Shown here: positions 1 to 9,024 of the stretch, in pieces
How positions within the stretch are numbered: the stretch's first letter is position 1
Layout of the letters: every line of letters starts with the position of its first letter
From: an uncultured Paracoccaceae bacterium
GTDB lineage: Bacteria; Pseudomonadota; Alphaproteobacteria; Rhodobacterales; Rhodobacteraceae
DNA length: 64,000 bases
Assembly: GCA_947489705.1 (NCBI GenBank)
Contig: CANLEQ010000012.1
Coordinates: forward strand, 45,006-109,005
Reading direction: 5' to 3'
Notes under the pieces: model-generated
Told to the model about the DNA's origin: nothing
The model's input: only the letters and a program-made list of their open reading frames with translations
The model's database searches: none
Position numbers and translations under genes: made by a program

Positions 1-689
1 CCCTCGACGACGCGATGGAAGGCCGCATGCGCGTCAGCGTCGTGGCGACCGGCATCGATGCGGTCGAGGCCGCCGCCGAGACGCCCGTGCCGCGCCGCCG
101 CCTGTCGGAGCCCCTCGCCACCCCCCGCGCCGAAGAGCCCCGCGTGGCCGAGCCCGTTCAGGCGATGGCCGAGCCTGCGCCCGCCCCGCGTCCCGAACCG
201 GTCCACGCCGAGACCCGCGAAGAGCCCGACTTCTTCGCCGACTGGGAGCAGCGCCGCACGCCCGAAGTGGCGAATGCCCATGCGGTACACGAAGACGACG
301 GCATTCCCGCTCCGGCCTACACCCCCGAGCCCGTGCGCCGCGAAGCCACCCCCGGCGAGCCGTCGCCCGAAGCGCTTTCGCGTCTCGAGCAGGCCGTGCG
401 CAAGGCGCCCTCCGCACCGCAGCAGGGCGGCAACCCGAATGTCGGTCAACGCGGCGCGCCCGCCCAGCAGCCCGCCAACGCTGCGGCCGATCGGCCGCGC
501 TTCGGGATCAACTCGCTTATCGGCCGCATGACCGGCCAGCCCGAGGGCGATCGCGGCCATGCCGGCGGGTCGCAGCCCGCACGGCGCCCGCAGCAGCCCC
601 AGATGCACCGTGCCGAGCCCAAGCCCGAGGCGGCCCAGGACCAGGAACGGATCGAGATCCCGGCCTTCCTGCGGCGTCAGGCCAACTGA
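1..689 (+). CDS. ftsZ: Cell division protein FtsZ, 3' part only
   Basis: This is the C-terminal part of FtsZ, the tubulin-like GTPase that forms the division ring; the gene begins left of the window and its codons are in phase with base 3. The first visible residues (LDDAMEGRMRVSVVATGID) match the end of the FtsZ core. A long linker rich in Pro, Ala and Glu follows, as is usual in alphaproteobacteria. The last residues, IPAFLRRQAN, are the conserved C-terminal peptide that binds FtsA and other partners. The GTP-binding half is not in the window. A strong terminator follows and lpxC is next, the usual order in this family. Confidence 0.97.
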   Translation, partial: LDDAMEGRMRVSVVATGIDAVEAAAETPVPRRRLSEPLATPRAEEPRVAEPVQAMAEPAPAPRPEPVHAETREEPDFFADWEQRRTPEVANAHAVHEDDGIPAPAYTPEPVRREATPGEPSPEALSRLEQAVRKAPSAPQQGGNPNVGQRGAPAQQPANAAADRPRFGINSLIGRMTGQPEGDRGHAGGSQPARRPQQPQMHRAEPKPEAAQDQERIEIPAFLRRQAN

Positions 690-711
690 AAACGTTAACA
701 TCCCGTGAACG

Positions 712-742
712 AAAGGCCGGTTTCGACCGGCCTTTTTGTTTT
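712..742 (+). terminator. Rho-independent terminator after ftsZ
   Basis: A perfect 9-bp stem (AAAGGCCGG at 712-720 with CCGGCCTTT at 727-735) closes a 6-nt loop and is followed by a T-rich tail, TTGTTTT. It lies 23 bases after the ftsZ stop and separates ftsZ transcription from lpxC. Confidence 0.93.
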
Positions 743-904
743 GCGATAACAGCGATCTAGAACGCAGCTTCGATTTTTGGGCAAAATCCCGCCCAGTGGC
801 GTCATCGTCCTGTTACACCCCGTTGCAATCGTTGATTTGAGCGACGCGGACCCAGCCTCTAGATCAGTATCACCGGCCGCCAAGCGCCGGAGATTGGGGC
901 TGTG

Positions 905-1828
905 ATGCAAACGACGTTGAAAAAACCGATCACTTTCACGGGCGTGGGTCTTCATACCGGACGCCCCGTCAAGATGGTCCTGCGGCCCGCCGCCGCCGAA
1001 TTCGGCATCTGGTTCCGCCGCACCGATGTCGTCGCGCGCAACACGCTGATCCCCGCGCATTGGAGCGTCGTCGAACAGGGCGAACTCTGTACCCGGATCG
1101 TCAACAGCGACCGCGTCGACGTCTCCACGATTGAGCATGTAATGGCCGCGCTCGCGGGCTGCGGCCTGCACAACGTGACGATCGACATCGACGGCCCCGA
1201 AGTGCCGATCCTCGACGGGTCGAGCGCGCCCTTCGTCCGGGCGATCCTCGCGACCGGACTTCGCGTCCTCGACGCGCCGGTGCGCGCGCTGCGGATCCAG
1301 GATGTGGTGGAGGTGCGCAACGGCGATGCCTGGGCCCGGCTGGAGCCCGCACCGACGCTCGAGATCGACTTCCACATCGACTTCGCCGATGCCGCCATCG
1401 GCCGTCAGCAGAAGTCCCTCTCGATGGCCAACGGCGCGTTCGTGCGCGAACTCTGCGACAGCCGGACCTTCTGCCGCCAGGCCGATGTCGACACGATGCG
1501 GGCGCGGGGCCTGGCGCTCGGCGGCACGTTCGACAACGCGGTCGTGGTCGACGGCGCCGACGTGCTTTCGCCCGGCGGTCTGCGCCACCGCGACGAGGCC
1601 GTGCGTCACAAGATGCTCGACGCGCTCGGCGACCTCGCGCTCGCGGGCGCGCCGATCCTCGGGCGGTATACCGGCATGCGCGCGGGTCACGCGATGACCA
1701 ATGCCCTTTTGCGCACGCTCTTCGCGCGGCCCGGGGCCTGTCGCATGATCGAGGCGGATGCGACCCTTGCCGCGCAGCTTCCGGGCGCGGGCGTCAGCCG
1801 CCAGGACGCGACGCTGCTCGCCGCCTGA
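905..1828 (+). CDS. lpxC: UDP-3-O-acyl-N-acetylglucosamine deacetylase LpxC
   Basis: LpxC is the cytosolic zinc amidase that catalyses the committed step of lipid A synthesis. The 307-residue protein starts with the family motif TFTGVGLHTG. Zinc ligands are visible as His78 (TIEHVMAAL), His235 and Asp239 (HRDEAVRHKMLDALGD), and the catalytic His is His262 (RAGHAMTN). Their spacing is the same as His79, His238, Asp242 and His265 of E. coli. The ATG at 905 was chosen over an in-frame GTG at 902 because it sits better behind the GGAGATTGGGG box and gives the standard N-terminus. Confidence 0.97.
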   Translation: MQTTLKKPITFTGVGLHTGRPVKMVLRPAAAEFGIWFRRTDVVARNTLIPAHWSVVEQGELCTRIVNSDRVDVSTIEHVMAALAGCGLHNVTIDIDGPEVPILDGSSAPFVRAILATGLRVLDAPVRALRIQDVVEVRNGDAWARLEPAPTLEIDFHIDFADAAIGRQQKSLSMANGAFVRELCDSRTFCRQADVDTMRARGLALGGTFDNAVVVDGADVLSPGGLRHRDEAVRHKMLDALGDLALAGAPILGRYTGMRAGHAMTNALLRTLFARPGACRMIEADATLAAQLPGAGVSRQDATLLAA

Positions 1829-1938
1829 TCGGGCAGGCGGGCGGCCAAAGGCGTTTTGCCCCGGATTTTTCTGTGCTAGAGGATGCCCGACAGACGCGGG
1901 CGGGATCCGCGGAATCTCGGGCAGGGACCACCGAACAC

Positions 1939-2787
1939 ATGCCGGCTGCAAAACGGATCGCGCGGATATCGGCCATTCTGGCCACGGGCCTCGTCCTGTC
2001 GGGATGCGGCGGTGGCGGTTTCTTCGCCTCGCGCGACGTTCCCCTCGACTCGCTGAGCGCCGAGGACATCTACAAGCGCGCCGAGTTCGAGCTCGAGGAC
2101 GGCAATCCCGACGAATCCGCCCGCTTCTTCGGCGAGGTCGAGCGGCTCTATCCCTATTCCGAATGGGCCAAGCGCGCGCTCGTCATGCAGGCCTACGCCT
2201 ATCACCGCGACCGCGACTACGAGGCGGCGCGCGCCTCCGCGCAACGCTATCTCGACTTCTTTCCGGGCGGCGAGGATGCGGCCTATGCGCAATATCTCCT
2301 CGCGATCAGCTATTACGACCAGATCGACGATGTGGGCCGCGACCAGGGCCTGACCTTCCAGGCGCTGCAGGCGCTCCGCGGCGTGATCGAGCAATATCCC
2401 GACAGCGAATACGCGCGCTCCTCCATCCTGAAGTTCGATCTGGCCTTCGATCACCTCGCCGGCAAGGAAATGGAGATCGGGCGCTTCTATCTCAGCCGGA
2501 ACCACTACGCGGCCTCGATCAACCGCTTCCGTGTCGTTGTGGAACAGTTCCAGACGACGACCCATACGCCCGAGGCGCTGCTGCGGTTGGTCGAGGCGTA
2601 TCTTGCCCTCGGTCTCGAGGAAGAGGCGCAGACGGCCGGCGCGATTTTGGGCTACAATTACCAGTCGAGCGAATGGTACGAGGATGCCTATGCCCTTCTG
2701 ACGGGACGTGGCCTGCGGCCGGAGGCACAGGGAACTTCCTGGCTCGCCACGGTCTATCGTCAGGTCGTTCGTGGCGAGTGGCTCTGA
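1939..2787 (+). CDS. bamD: Outer membrane assembly lipoprotein BamD
   Basis: BamD (ComL/YfiO) is a lipoprotein of the BAM complex that inserts beta-barrel proteins into the outer membrane. The 282-residue product has a lipoprotein signal peptide ending in the lipobox LSGC. After the Cys comes a run of tetratricopeptide-like helices (AEDIYKRAEFELEDGN, YPYSEWAKRALVMQAYAYH, RYLDFFPGGEDAAYAQYLLA) typical of BamD. An in-frame upstream start at 1873 exists, but it would put about 22 hydrophilic residues before the signal peptide, so the ATG at 1939 is preferred. It lies between lpxC and recN, the usual place in Rhodobacteraceae. Confidence 0.93.
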   Translation: MPAAKRIARISAILATGLVLSGCGGGGFFASRDVPLDSLSAEDIYKRAEFELEDGNPDESARFFGEVERLYPYSEWAKRALVMQAYAYHRDRDYEAARASAQRYLDFFPGGEDAAYAQYLLAISYYDQIDDVGRDQGLTFQALQALRGVIEQYPDSEYARSSILKFDLAFDHLAGKEMEIGRFYLSRNHYAASINRFRVVVEQFQTTTHTPEALLRLVEAYLALGLEEEAQTAGAILGYNYQSSEWYEDAYALLTGRGLRPEAQGTSWLATVYRQVVRGEWL

Positions 2788-2811
2788 CGCCCCTCATCCA
2801 AGAGAATCCGA

Positions 2812-4464
2812 ATGCTGCGCGGTCTTGATATCCGGGACATGCTTCTGATCGACCGGCTGGAACTCGAGTTTCAGCCGGGCCTCAACGTGCTGACCGGCGA
2901 GACGGGGGCGGGCAAGTCGATCCTGCTCGACAGCCTCGGCTTCGTGCTGGGATGGCGCGGCCGGGCCGAACTGGTCCGGCAGGGCGCCGAGCGCGGCGAG
3001 GTCGTGGCGAGCTTCGATCTCGCCCCCGATCATCCCGGACGCGCCGTTCTGGCCGAGGCGGGCATCGACATCGAGGACGAGCTCATCCTGCGCCGCGTCA
3101 ACACCGCCGACGGGCGCAAGACCTCGTGGATCAACGACCGTCGCGCCTCGGGCGAAGTGCTGCGCCGTCTGAGCGAGACCCTGGTCGAGCTGCACGGGCA
3201 GCACGACGATCGCGGCCTGCTCGACCCCAAGGGGCACCGCGCCCTGCTCGACGCGTTCGCGGATAACGACGCCCGGCTCGAGGCCGTCGCCCAGGCGTGG
3301 CGCGCCCGCGCCGAGGCGCGACGTGCGCTCGACGCCGCGCGCAAATCGCTCGACGCGCTGCGCGCCGAGGAGGAATACCTGCGCCACGCCGTCTCCGAGA
3401 TCGAGGCCCTGGCGCCCGAACCGGGCGAGGATGCGAGCCTCGATACCCGCCGGCGCCAAATGCAGGCCGGTGCGCGGATCCGTGAGGATATCGCCCGCGC
3501 GCTCGACGCGCTCGGCAGCGGCGGTGCCGAAGGCCCGATGATCGACGCCGCGCGCTGGCTCGACGCGGCTTCGGCCCATGCCGAGGGGCGCCTCGACGCG
3601 CCGATCGAGGCGCTGAGCCGCGCGATGGATGCGCTGGCCGAGGCGGAGCAGGGCACCGCCGCCGCACTCGACAGCCTCGATTTCGACCCCTACGAGCTCG
3701 AGACGCTGGAGGAGCGGCTCTTTGCCATCCGCGGCCTCGCGCGCAAGCACGACGTCCTGCCCGACGGGCTGGCCGAGCTCGGTCAGACGTTGCGCGACCG
3801 GCTCGACGCGCTCGACGGCGGGGCGCGCGGTCTGGCCGATCTGCAGGCGGCCGTCGATCAGGCCGACGAACGCTATGCCACCGCCTCCGAGACGCTGCGC
3901 GGCATCCGGCAGGCGGCGGCCGCGCGGCTCGACCGGGCGATGGCGGCCGAGCTTGCGCCGCTGAAGATGGACCGGGCCGTGTTCGAGACCCGGCTGGACG
4001 AGGCACCGCCCGGGCCCTTTGGCCGCGACAGCGTGGAGTTCCGGGTGGCGACCAATCCCGGCGCGCCGGCCGGCCCCTTGGGCAAGATCGCGTCGGGCGG
4101 CGAGCTCTCGCGGTTCCTCCTGGCGCTCAAGGTCTGCCTGACCGAGGCGCAGTCCGGACTCACGATGATCTTCGACGAGATCGACCGCGGCGTGGGCGGA
4201 GCCACGGCCGATGCGGTCGGCCGCAGGCTCGCGGCCCTGGCAACGGATGCGCAGGTGCTGGTCGTGACCCATTCGCCGCAGGTGGCGGCGCTCGGCGCGC
4301 ATCACTGGCGGGTCGTAAAGCGCGTCGCGGAGGACGTCACGACGACGGATGTCGTGCCCCTGGCCGCCTCCGACCGCATCGACGAGATCGCGCGCATGCT
4401 GGCAGGCGACACCGTGACCGCGCAGGCCCGCGCCGCGGCCCAGGCGCTCATCGACGCCGGCTGA
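2812..4464 (+). CDS. recN: DNA repair protein RecN
   Basis: RecN is an SMC-like ATPase that holds broken DNA ends together during recombinational repair. The 550-residue protein has the Walker A motif GETGAGKS at residues 29-36. Long Ala/Glu/Arg-rich coiled-coil arms fill the middle. The C-terminal half carries the ABC signature (ASGGELSRFLLALK) and the Walker B segment (TMIFDEIDRGVGG). Length and order are normal for the family. It starts 24 bases after the bamD stop, so the two are probably cotranscribed. Confidence 0.95.
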   Translation: MLRGLDIRDMLLIDRLELEFQPGLNVLTGETGAGKSILLDSLGFVLGWRGRAELVRQGAERGEVVASFDLAPDHPGRAVLAEAGIDIEDELILRRVNTADGRKTSWINDRRASGEVLRRLSETLVELHGQHDDRGLLDPKGHRALLDAFADNDARLEAVAQAWRARAEARRALDAARKSLDALRAEEEYLRHAVSEIEALAPEPGEDASLDTRRRQMQAGARIREDIARALDALGSGGAEGPMIDAARWLDAASAHAEGRLDAPIEALSRAMDALAEAEQGTAAALDSLDFDPYELETLEERLFAIRGLARKHDVLPDGLAELGQTLRDRLDALDGGARGLADLQAAVDQADERYATASETLRGIRQAAAARLDRAMAAELAPLKMDRAVFETRLDEAPPGPFGRDSVEFRVATNPGAPAGPLGKIASGGELSRFLLALKVCLTEAQSGLTMIFDEIDRGVGGATADAVGRRLAALATDAQVLVVTHSPQVAALGAHHWRVVKRVAEDVTTTDVVPLAASDRIDEIARMLAGDTVTAQARAAAQALIDAG

Positions 4465-4472
4465 CCGCGGCT

Positions 4473-4922
4473 TCAGGCCCCGCGCCTCCGGTAATCCGCG
4501 GGGCGCAGCACGCCGCCCTGGTTGACGAGGCTTTCCGCCCCCGGAACGACGTCGGTATTCTGCGCCGAGACGCAGATCCACGCCGCATCCCGCCGTGCCA
4601 TCACGAGGCTCAGGACCGTGCGGCGCGTCCCGGCTGCGCTCCCGTCGGGCGCGGTCTGCCCTTCGAGGTGCAGGCGCGCATGGACCACCGCTGCGTCGCC
4701 CAGATCTCGGCAGGCGACGCCACCCACGCGCAGGGTCGATCCCGCAAAGATCGTGCGAAACCCGTAGTCATGCGCTCGCACGATCGCCGCGCGATCGCGC
4801 CACCAGAGCCCCGTGACGTTCACAAAATCCGCATCCTCGGCAAAGAGCGCGCCAAGCGCCTCGGCGTCGCGCGCGGCCCAGGCGGACGCGAAGAGACTTG
4901 GCATGTCGCGCGGATCGCGCAT
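4473..4922 (-). CDS. SnoaL/DUF4440-like protein (SgcJ/EcaC type)
   Basis: A small protein of 149 residues with the look of a cone-shaped NTF2/SnoaL-like fold: FASAWAARDAEALGALFAEDADFVNVTGLWW is the usual opening of the SgcJ/EcaC or DUF4440 group, split here by its acidic pocket residues. Such proteins are small cytosolic enzymes or ligand binders, and no substrate can be given. The ATG at 4922 follows AGGGAGGAT at good spacing; an upstream in-frame ATG at 4946 lies before that box. It is convergent with recN and its stop is 8 bases from the recN stop. Confidence 0.75.
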   Translation of the reverse strand: MRDPRDMPSLFASAWAARDAEALGALFAEDADFVNVTGLWWRDRAAIVRAHDYGFRTIFAGSTLRVGGVACRDLGDAAVVHARLHLEGQTAPDGSAAGTRRTVLSLVMARRDAAWICVSAQNTDVVPGAESLVNQGGVLRPADYRRRGA

Positions 4923-5010
4923 TTCGGGATCCTCCCTTTTCGGCACCCTCGCGATCCCCTAGAGACGGGGGAAGGATGTCGCACCCTAGCCAGAGGAATG
5001 TCGGATCGGA

Positions 5011-6699
5011 ATGGGCGACGAAGGCGCGCCGCAACGTCGGCCCTGGATCGACGGATTGATCGAAGCCTGCCGCGATGGCTGGCGGGTGTTGCTGCGCGAA
5101 GGCCCCGGCAAGATCCAGTTCTGGTTCATCGCGCTCGCCGTCGGCGTCGCGTCGGGTTTCGCGGCTTTGTTCTTTCGCAAGGGCATCAACGCGCTTCAGG
5201 CGACGCTCTACGGAACCGACGATATCAGCGCGCTGACGCAATTCGCATCGCGGCTGCCGTGGTATCTCATCCTCGGCTATCCGATCCTGGGCGGCCTGAT
5301 CGTGGGGCTGATCCTCAACCGGTTCACCGAAGCGGGGCGGGTGCGCTCCGTCGCCGACGTGATCGAGGGGGCGGCGCTCCATGACGGGCGGGTCGAGGTG
5401 CGCGCGGGCCTCGCCTCGGCCGCGGCCTCGCTCATCACGCTGGGATCGGGCGGCTCGTCGGGGCGGGAAGGGCCGGTCGTCCATCTCGCGGCTGTCATCG
5501 CCACCAAGGTCAACGACCTCATCAAGGCGCGCGGGATCACGGCACGCGACCTCATGGGCTGCGCCGTGGCGGCCGCCGTCTCGGCAAGCTTCAACGCCCC
5601 CATCGCCGGCGCGCTCTTCGCGCTCGAGGTGGTGCTGCGGCATTTCGCGGTCCATGCCTTCGCGCCGATCGTCATCGCCTCGGCGGCGGGCACGGTCATC
5701 AACCGCATGGAATTTGGCGACGTGACCGAATTCACGCTGATCGAGGACAGCGTCCTGACCTTCTATCGCGAGCTTCCGGCCTTTCTGCTGCTGGGGCTCG
5801 TCTGCGGATTGGTGGCGGTGATCCTGATGCGCGCGATCTTCTGGGCCGACAGCGTCGCGAGCGAGGGACAGGCCGCGCTGAACCTGCCGCGATGGGCGCG
5901 GCCGATGCTGGCCGGCGCGCTTCTGGGGGGGATCGCGCTCTTCTATCCGCACATCATCGGCGTGGGATACGAGACGACATCACTTGCATTGACGGGACAG
6001 CTTCTGCTCCACGAGGTTATCGTGCTGGCCGCGGTCAAGACGGCCGCCGTCGCCATCACGATGGGCGGACGGATGGGCGGCGGGGTGTTCTCGCCGTCGC
6101 TGATGCTGGGCGCGCTGGTGGGGCTCGGCTTCGGACTGATCGCGACGGGGCTCTTTCCCGAAGTCTCGGGGGCCGAGACGCTCTATGCGCTGGCGGGGAT
6201 GGGCGCGGTGTCGGCCGCCGTGCTCGGCGCGCCCATTTCGACCACGCTGATCGTGTTCGAGCTGACCGGAGACTGGCAGACCGGGCTTGCGGTGATGGTG
6301 GCCGTGTCGACTTCCACGGCGCTGGCCTCGCGGCTCGTCGATCGCAGCTTCTTCCTCACCCAGCTCGAGAAGCGCAACATCCACCTCTCCAAGGGCCCGC
6401 AGGCGTATCTGCTCTCGATGTTTCGCGTGCGAAACGTCATGCGCGGCCCCGACCACGAATGGGCCGCACCCCGGGATCGCATCTGGGAGGCGATCGAGGA
6501 GGGGGTCTATATCGAGGGCGACGCGACCCTCGAAGAGGCGATGCCGCTCTTCGAGAGCACGTCGCGGATCTTCCTGCCGGTCGTGAAGGTCGGGGCCAAG
6601 GGCGAGCCGCCCGAGATGCTGGGCGCGCTCTTTCATGTCGATGCGCTCAGGGCCTATAACCGCGCGCTGGCCGCCACCGCGGCAGAGGAACATTCCTGA
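5011..6699 (+). CDS. ClC-family chloride channel/transporter with C-terminal CBS region
   Basis: A 562-residue integral membrane protein of the ClC family. The anion-pathway motif GSGGSSGREGP is at residues 145-155, with Glu153 at the place of the external gating glutamate. About ten hydrophobic segments follow, including GGRMGGGVFSPSLMLGA, a further conserved ClC motif. The last ~140 residues are hydrophilic and carry two CBS-like stretches (VRNVMRG... and EGDATLEEAMPLFESTSRIFLPVV), which in other ClC proteins bind nucleotides and set activity. Whether it is a channel or an H+/Cl- antiporter cannot be decided by eye. It is a single gene with convergent or divergent neighbours. Confidence 0.9.
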   Translation: MGDEGAPQRRPWIDGLIEACRDGWRVLLREGPGKIQFWFIALAVGVASGFAALFFRKGINALQATLYGTDDISALTQFASRLPWYLILGYPILGGLIVGLILNRFTEAGRVRSVADVIEGAALHDGRVEVRAGLASAAASLITLGSGGSSGREGPVVHLAAVIATKVNDLIKARGITARDLMGCAVAAAVSASFNAPIAGALFALEVVLRHFAVHAFAPIVIASAAGTVINRMEFGDVTEFTLIEDSVLTFYRELPAFLLLGLVCGLVAVILMRAIFWADSVASEGQAALNLPRWARPMLAGALLGGIALFYPHIIGVGYETTSLALTGQLLLHEVIVLAAVKTAAVAITMGGRMGGGVFSPSLMLGALVGLGFGLIATGLFPEVSGAETLYALAGMGAVSAAVLGAPISTTLIVFELTGDWQTGLAVMVAVSTSTALASRLVDRSFFLTQLEKRNIHLSKGPQAYLLSMFRVRNVMRGPDHEWAAPRDRIWEAIEEGVYIEGDATLEEAMPLFESTSRIFLPVVKVGAKGEPPEMLGALFHVDALRAYNRALAATAAEEHS

Positions 6700-6709
6700 G
6701 CGGGCAGGC

Positions 6710-7051
6710 TCAGACCTGTTCGATCGTCACGTCCTCGCCATGGAAGGCCAGATGCCCCGCGATCTGCGCCGCGTCGTCCTTCGGCGTCTCGTAGCTCCAC
6801 GCGGCATCCTTGATCGTCAAGCTCTTGGTCACGATGGAATAATAGGTCGCATCGCCCTTCAACGGGCAATGGGTCGTCTTCTGCGATCCGTCGAGGAACG
6901 CCATCGCGATATCCCCGCGCGGAAAGTACACGACGTCGGAATGGCCCTCCTCGTGCAGCACGAGCGCTCCGTTCGATTCGCCCAGCACGGCGCCGCCCGC
7001 CCGCACCACCCAGGTACCTTCGGCCTTTTCGATCTCGATCCGCCCCGTCAT
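6710..7051 (-). CDS. DUF427 domain protein
   Basis: A 113-residue protein matching the DUF427 family: VYFPRGDIAMAFL, THCPLKGDATYYSI and AAWSYETPKDDAAQIAGHLAFH are characteristic stretches, the last being near the C-terminus. The family forms a small beta-rich fold, and its function is not established. The ATG at 7051 lies 8 bases after GGAG; an ATG at 7057 is too close to that box. It is convergent with the ClC gene. Confidence 0.85.
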   Translation of the reverse strand: MTGRIEIEKAEGTWVVRAGGAVLGESNGALVLHEEGHSDVVYFPRGDIAMAFLDGSQKTTHCPLKGDATYYSIVTKSLTIKDAAWSYETPKDDAAQIAGHLAFHGEDVTIEQV

Positions 7052-7179
7052 CCGCATCTCTCCACTCTGGATTCAGAGGCGACCCTAGCAGAAAGTTGAT
7101 GGCTGACAATGCGCGCTGCCCCGCGAAAACGGGCGAGGCCCGCAGATCGGGAGCAGGACGCAGCCTTCGGGTCGAGATG

Positions 7180-8988
7180 TCAGAGCGGCGCGGTCGCGCG
7201 GCCGATCCACTCGGTCGCCTCGGGGCTGAGCCGTCCGGCCATCCGGTTCGCCACGCCCGCGTGATAGGCGTTGATCCAGGCGCGCTCGCCCGGCGAAAGG
7301 GCGTCGGCGTCGATCAGCGCGCGATCGATCGGCACCCAGGTGAGCGTGTCGAAGGCCAGCATGTCGCGCTCCTCGTCGCCCCCCGGGATGGGGTCGGGCA
7401 CGACGACCACGACGAGGTTCTCGATGCGGATGCCCCATTCCCCCTCGCGGTAGTAGCCCGGCTCGTTCGAGAGGATCATGCCCGGCTCCAGCGGCACCTC
7501 GCTTTGCCGGCTGAGCCGTTGCGGCCCTTCGTGGACGCTGAGATAGACGCCGACGCCGTGTCCGGTCCCGTGCCCGTAATCCTGCCCCGCCCGCCAGAGC
7601 GGGGCCCGCGCCAGCGCATCGAGATCGCGCCCGGCAAGCCCCCTGGGCCAGCGCGCGCGGCTGATCGCGATCATGCCCTTGAGCACGCGGGTGAAGGCCG
7701 CGATCTGTTCGTCGTCGGGGTCGCCCACGGCCATGGTCCGGGTGATGTCGGTGGTGCCGTCGCGATATTGCCCGCCGCTATCGACCAGCAGAAGATCGCC
7801 CGGCGCGACCGCGCGGTCGCTCTCGTGGCTCACGCGGTAATGGGTGATCGCGCCGTGGGGGCCGGTGCCGGCGATGGTGTCGAAGCTGATATCCTCAAGC
7901 GCGCCGGTCGCGCGGCGGAACTCCTCGAGCGCGCGCACCACGTCGATCTCGGTCAGGCGCGTGCCGCCCGCGATCCCGTCGATCCGCCCGTCGAGCCAGC
8001 AGAGAAACTCGCACATCGCGGCCCCGTCGCGCAGATGCGCCTCGCGGCTCGCCTCGATCTCGGAGGCGGTCTTGCGCGCCTTGGGCAGGAGGCACGGATC
8101 CGCGTCCCAGGCGATCTCCACGGCCGCTTCCTCGAGCGTCTTGCCCAGGATGTAGGGTGCGGTGTCCCGGTCGAGCCGCACGGGCCCCGCGAGATTGGCC
8201 ATCACCGCGACGATGGCGTCGGGCGGCAGGATCTCGACGCCGTCGAGCAGACCGGGATCGAGCTTGTCGCGCTCGATGAAGAGGCGGACCTTGCCGCTCG
8301 CCGCCTCGATCAGGGCGAAGGCCTGGGCGATCGGAATCCGGGGAATGTCGCTGCCGCGGATATTGAGCAGCCAGCAGATCGAATCGGGCAGGGTCAGCAC
8401 GGCCCAGGGCTGGCCCTCTTCGCGCAGCGCGGCGGCGATCCCGGCACATTTGTCGGCCCGGCTCTGCCCGGCGATCTCGTTCGGAAAGGCCGTGACGCGC
8501 CCCATCGGCGGGCCGGGCCGGTCGTCCCACACGGCATCGACGGGATTGTCGATCGCCCTGAGGGCAACGTCGTGACCGCGGAGCGCCGTCTCGAACCGGT
8601 CGATCTCGGCGCGGGTATGCAGCCAGGGATCGAAGCCCAGCGTCGCGCCCGCCGCGAGCCGGTCCGCGATCCACCGCGCGGGCTTCCGGCCGGGGATCTC
8701 GAGGACCTCGATCTCGTCCGCGACCTGGACCCGCGCCTGAAGGGTGTAGCGCCCGTCGACGAAGAGGGCGGCGGCGTCGCGCGTCACGATGGCGACGCCC
8801 GCCGAGCCGCTGAACCCCGTCAGCCAGGCGAGCCGGGCATCGCGCTCGGCCACGTATTCGCCCTGATGCGCATCGGCGCGCGGCACGAGCACCGCGTCGA
8901 GCCCCTCCGCCGCCATCCGCGCGCGCAAAGCCGCAAGGCGGGGCGGCCCCTGTTCGGGGCGGCTCGAGACCTCGAAATCCTGAAACAA
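7180..8988 (-). CDS. M24 aminopeptidase P family protein (Xaa-Pro aminopeptidase)
   Basis: A 602-residue metallopeptidase expected to remove an N-terminal residue preceding proline. It has the three-part layout of the long aminopeptidase P group: two creatinase-like N-terminal domains (FLTGFSGSAGVAIV in split form near residues 50-65) and a C-terminal pita-bread domain. The dinuclear metal site is visible in order: two Asp in LLVDSGGQYRDGTTDITRT, His in HGTGHGVGVYLSVHEGP, and two Glu in NEPGYYREGEWGIRIENL. There is no signal peptide, so it should be cytosolic. The start is TTG, five bases after AGGAAGA. It is 36 bases downstream of cobT on the same strand. Confidence 0.92.
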   Translation of the reverse strand: MFQDFEVSSRPEQGPPRLAALRARMAAEGLDAVLVPRADAHQGEYVAERDARLAWLTGFSGSAGVAIVTRDAAALFVDGRYTLQARVQVADEIEVLEIPGRKPARWIADRLAAGATLGFDPWLHTRAEIDRFETALRGHDVALRAIDNPVDAVWDDRPGPPMGRVTAFPNEIAGQSRADKCAGIAAALREEGQPWAVLTLPDSICWLLNIRGSDIPRIPIAQAFALIEAASGKVRLFIERDKLDPGLLDGVEILPPDAIVAVMANLAGPVRLDRDTAPYILGKTLEEAAVEIAWDADPCLLPKARKTASEIEASREAHLRDGAAMCEFLCWLDGRIDGIAGGTRLTEIDVVRALEEFRRATGALEDISFDTIAGTGPHGAITHYRVSHESDRAVAPGDLLLVDSGGQYRDGTTDITRTMAVGDPDDEQIAAFTRVLKGMIAISRARWPRGLAGRDLDALARAPLWRAGQDYGHGTGHGVGVYLSVHEGPQRLSRQSEVPLEPGMILSNEPGYYREGEWGIRIENLVVVVVPDPIPGGDEERDMLAFDTLTWVPIDRALIDADALSPGERAWINAYHAGVANRMAGRLSPEATEWIGRATAPL

Positions 8989-9024
8989 GGCGGTCTTCCT
9001 TTCGTGCCTGATCTTCCGGCGGCG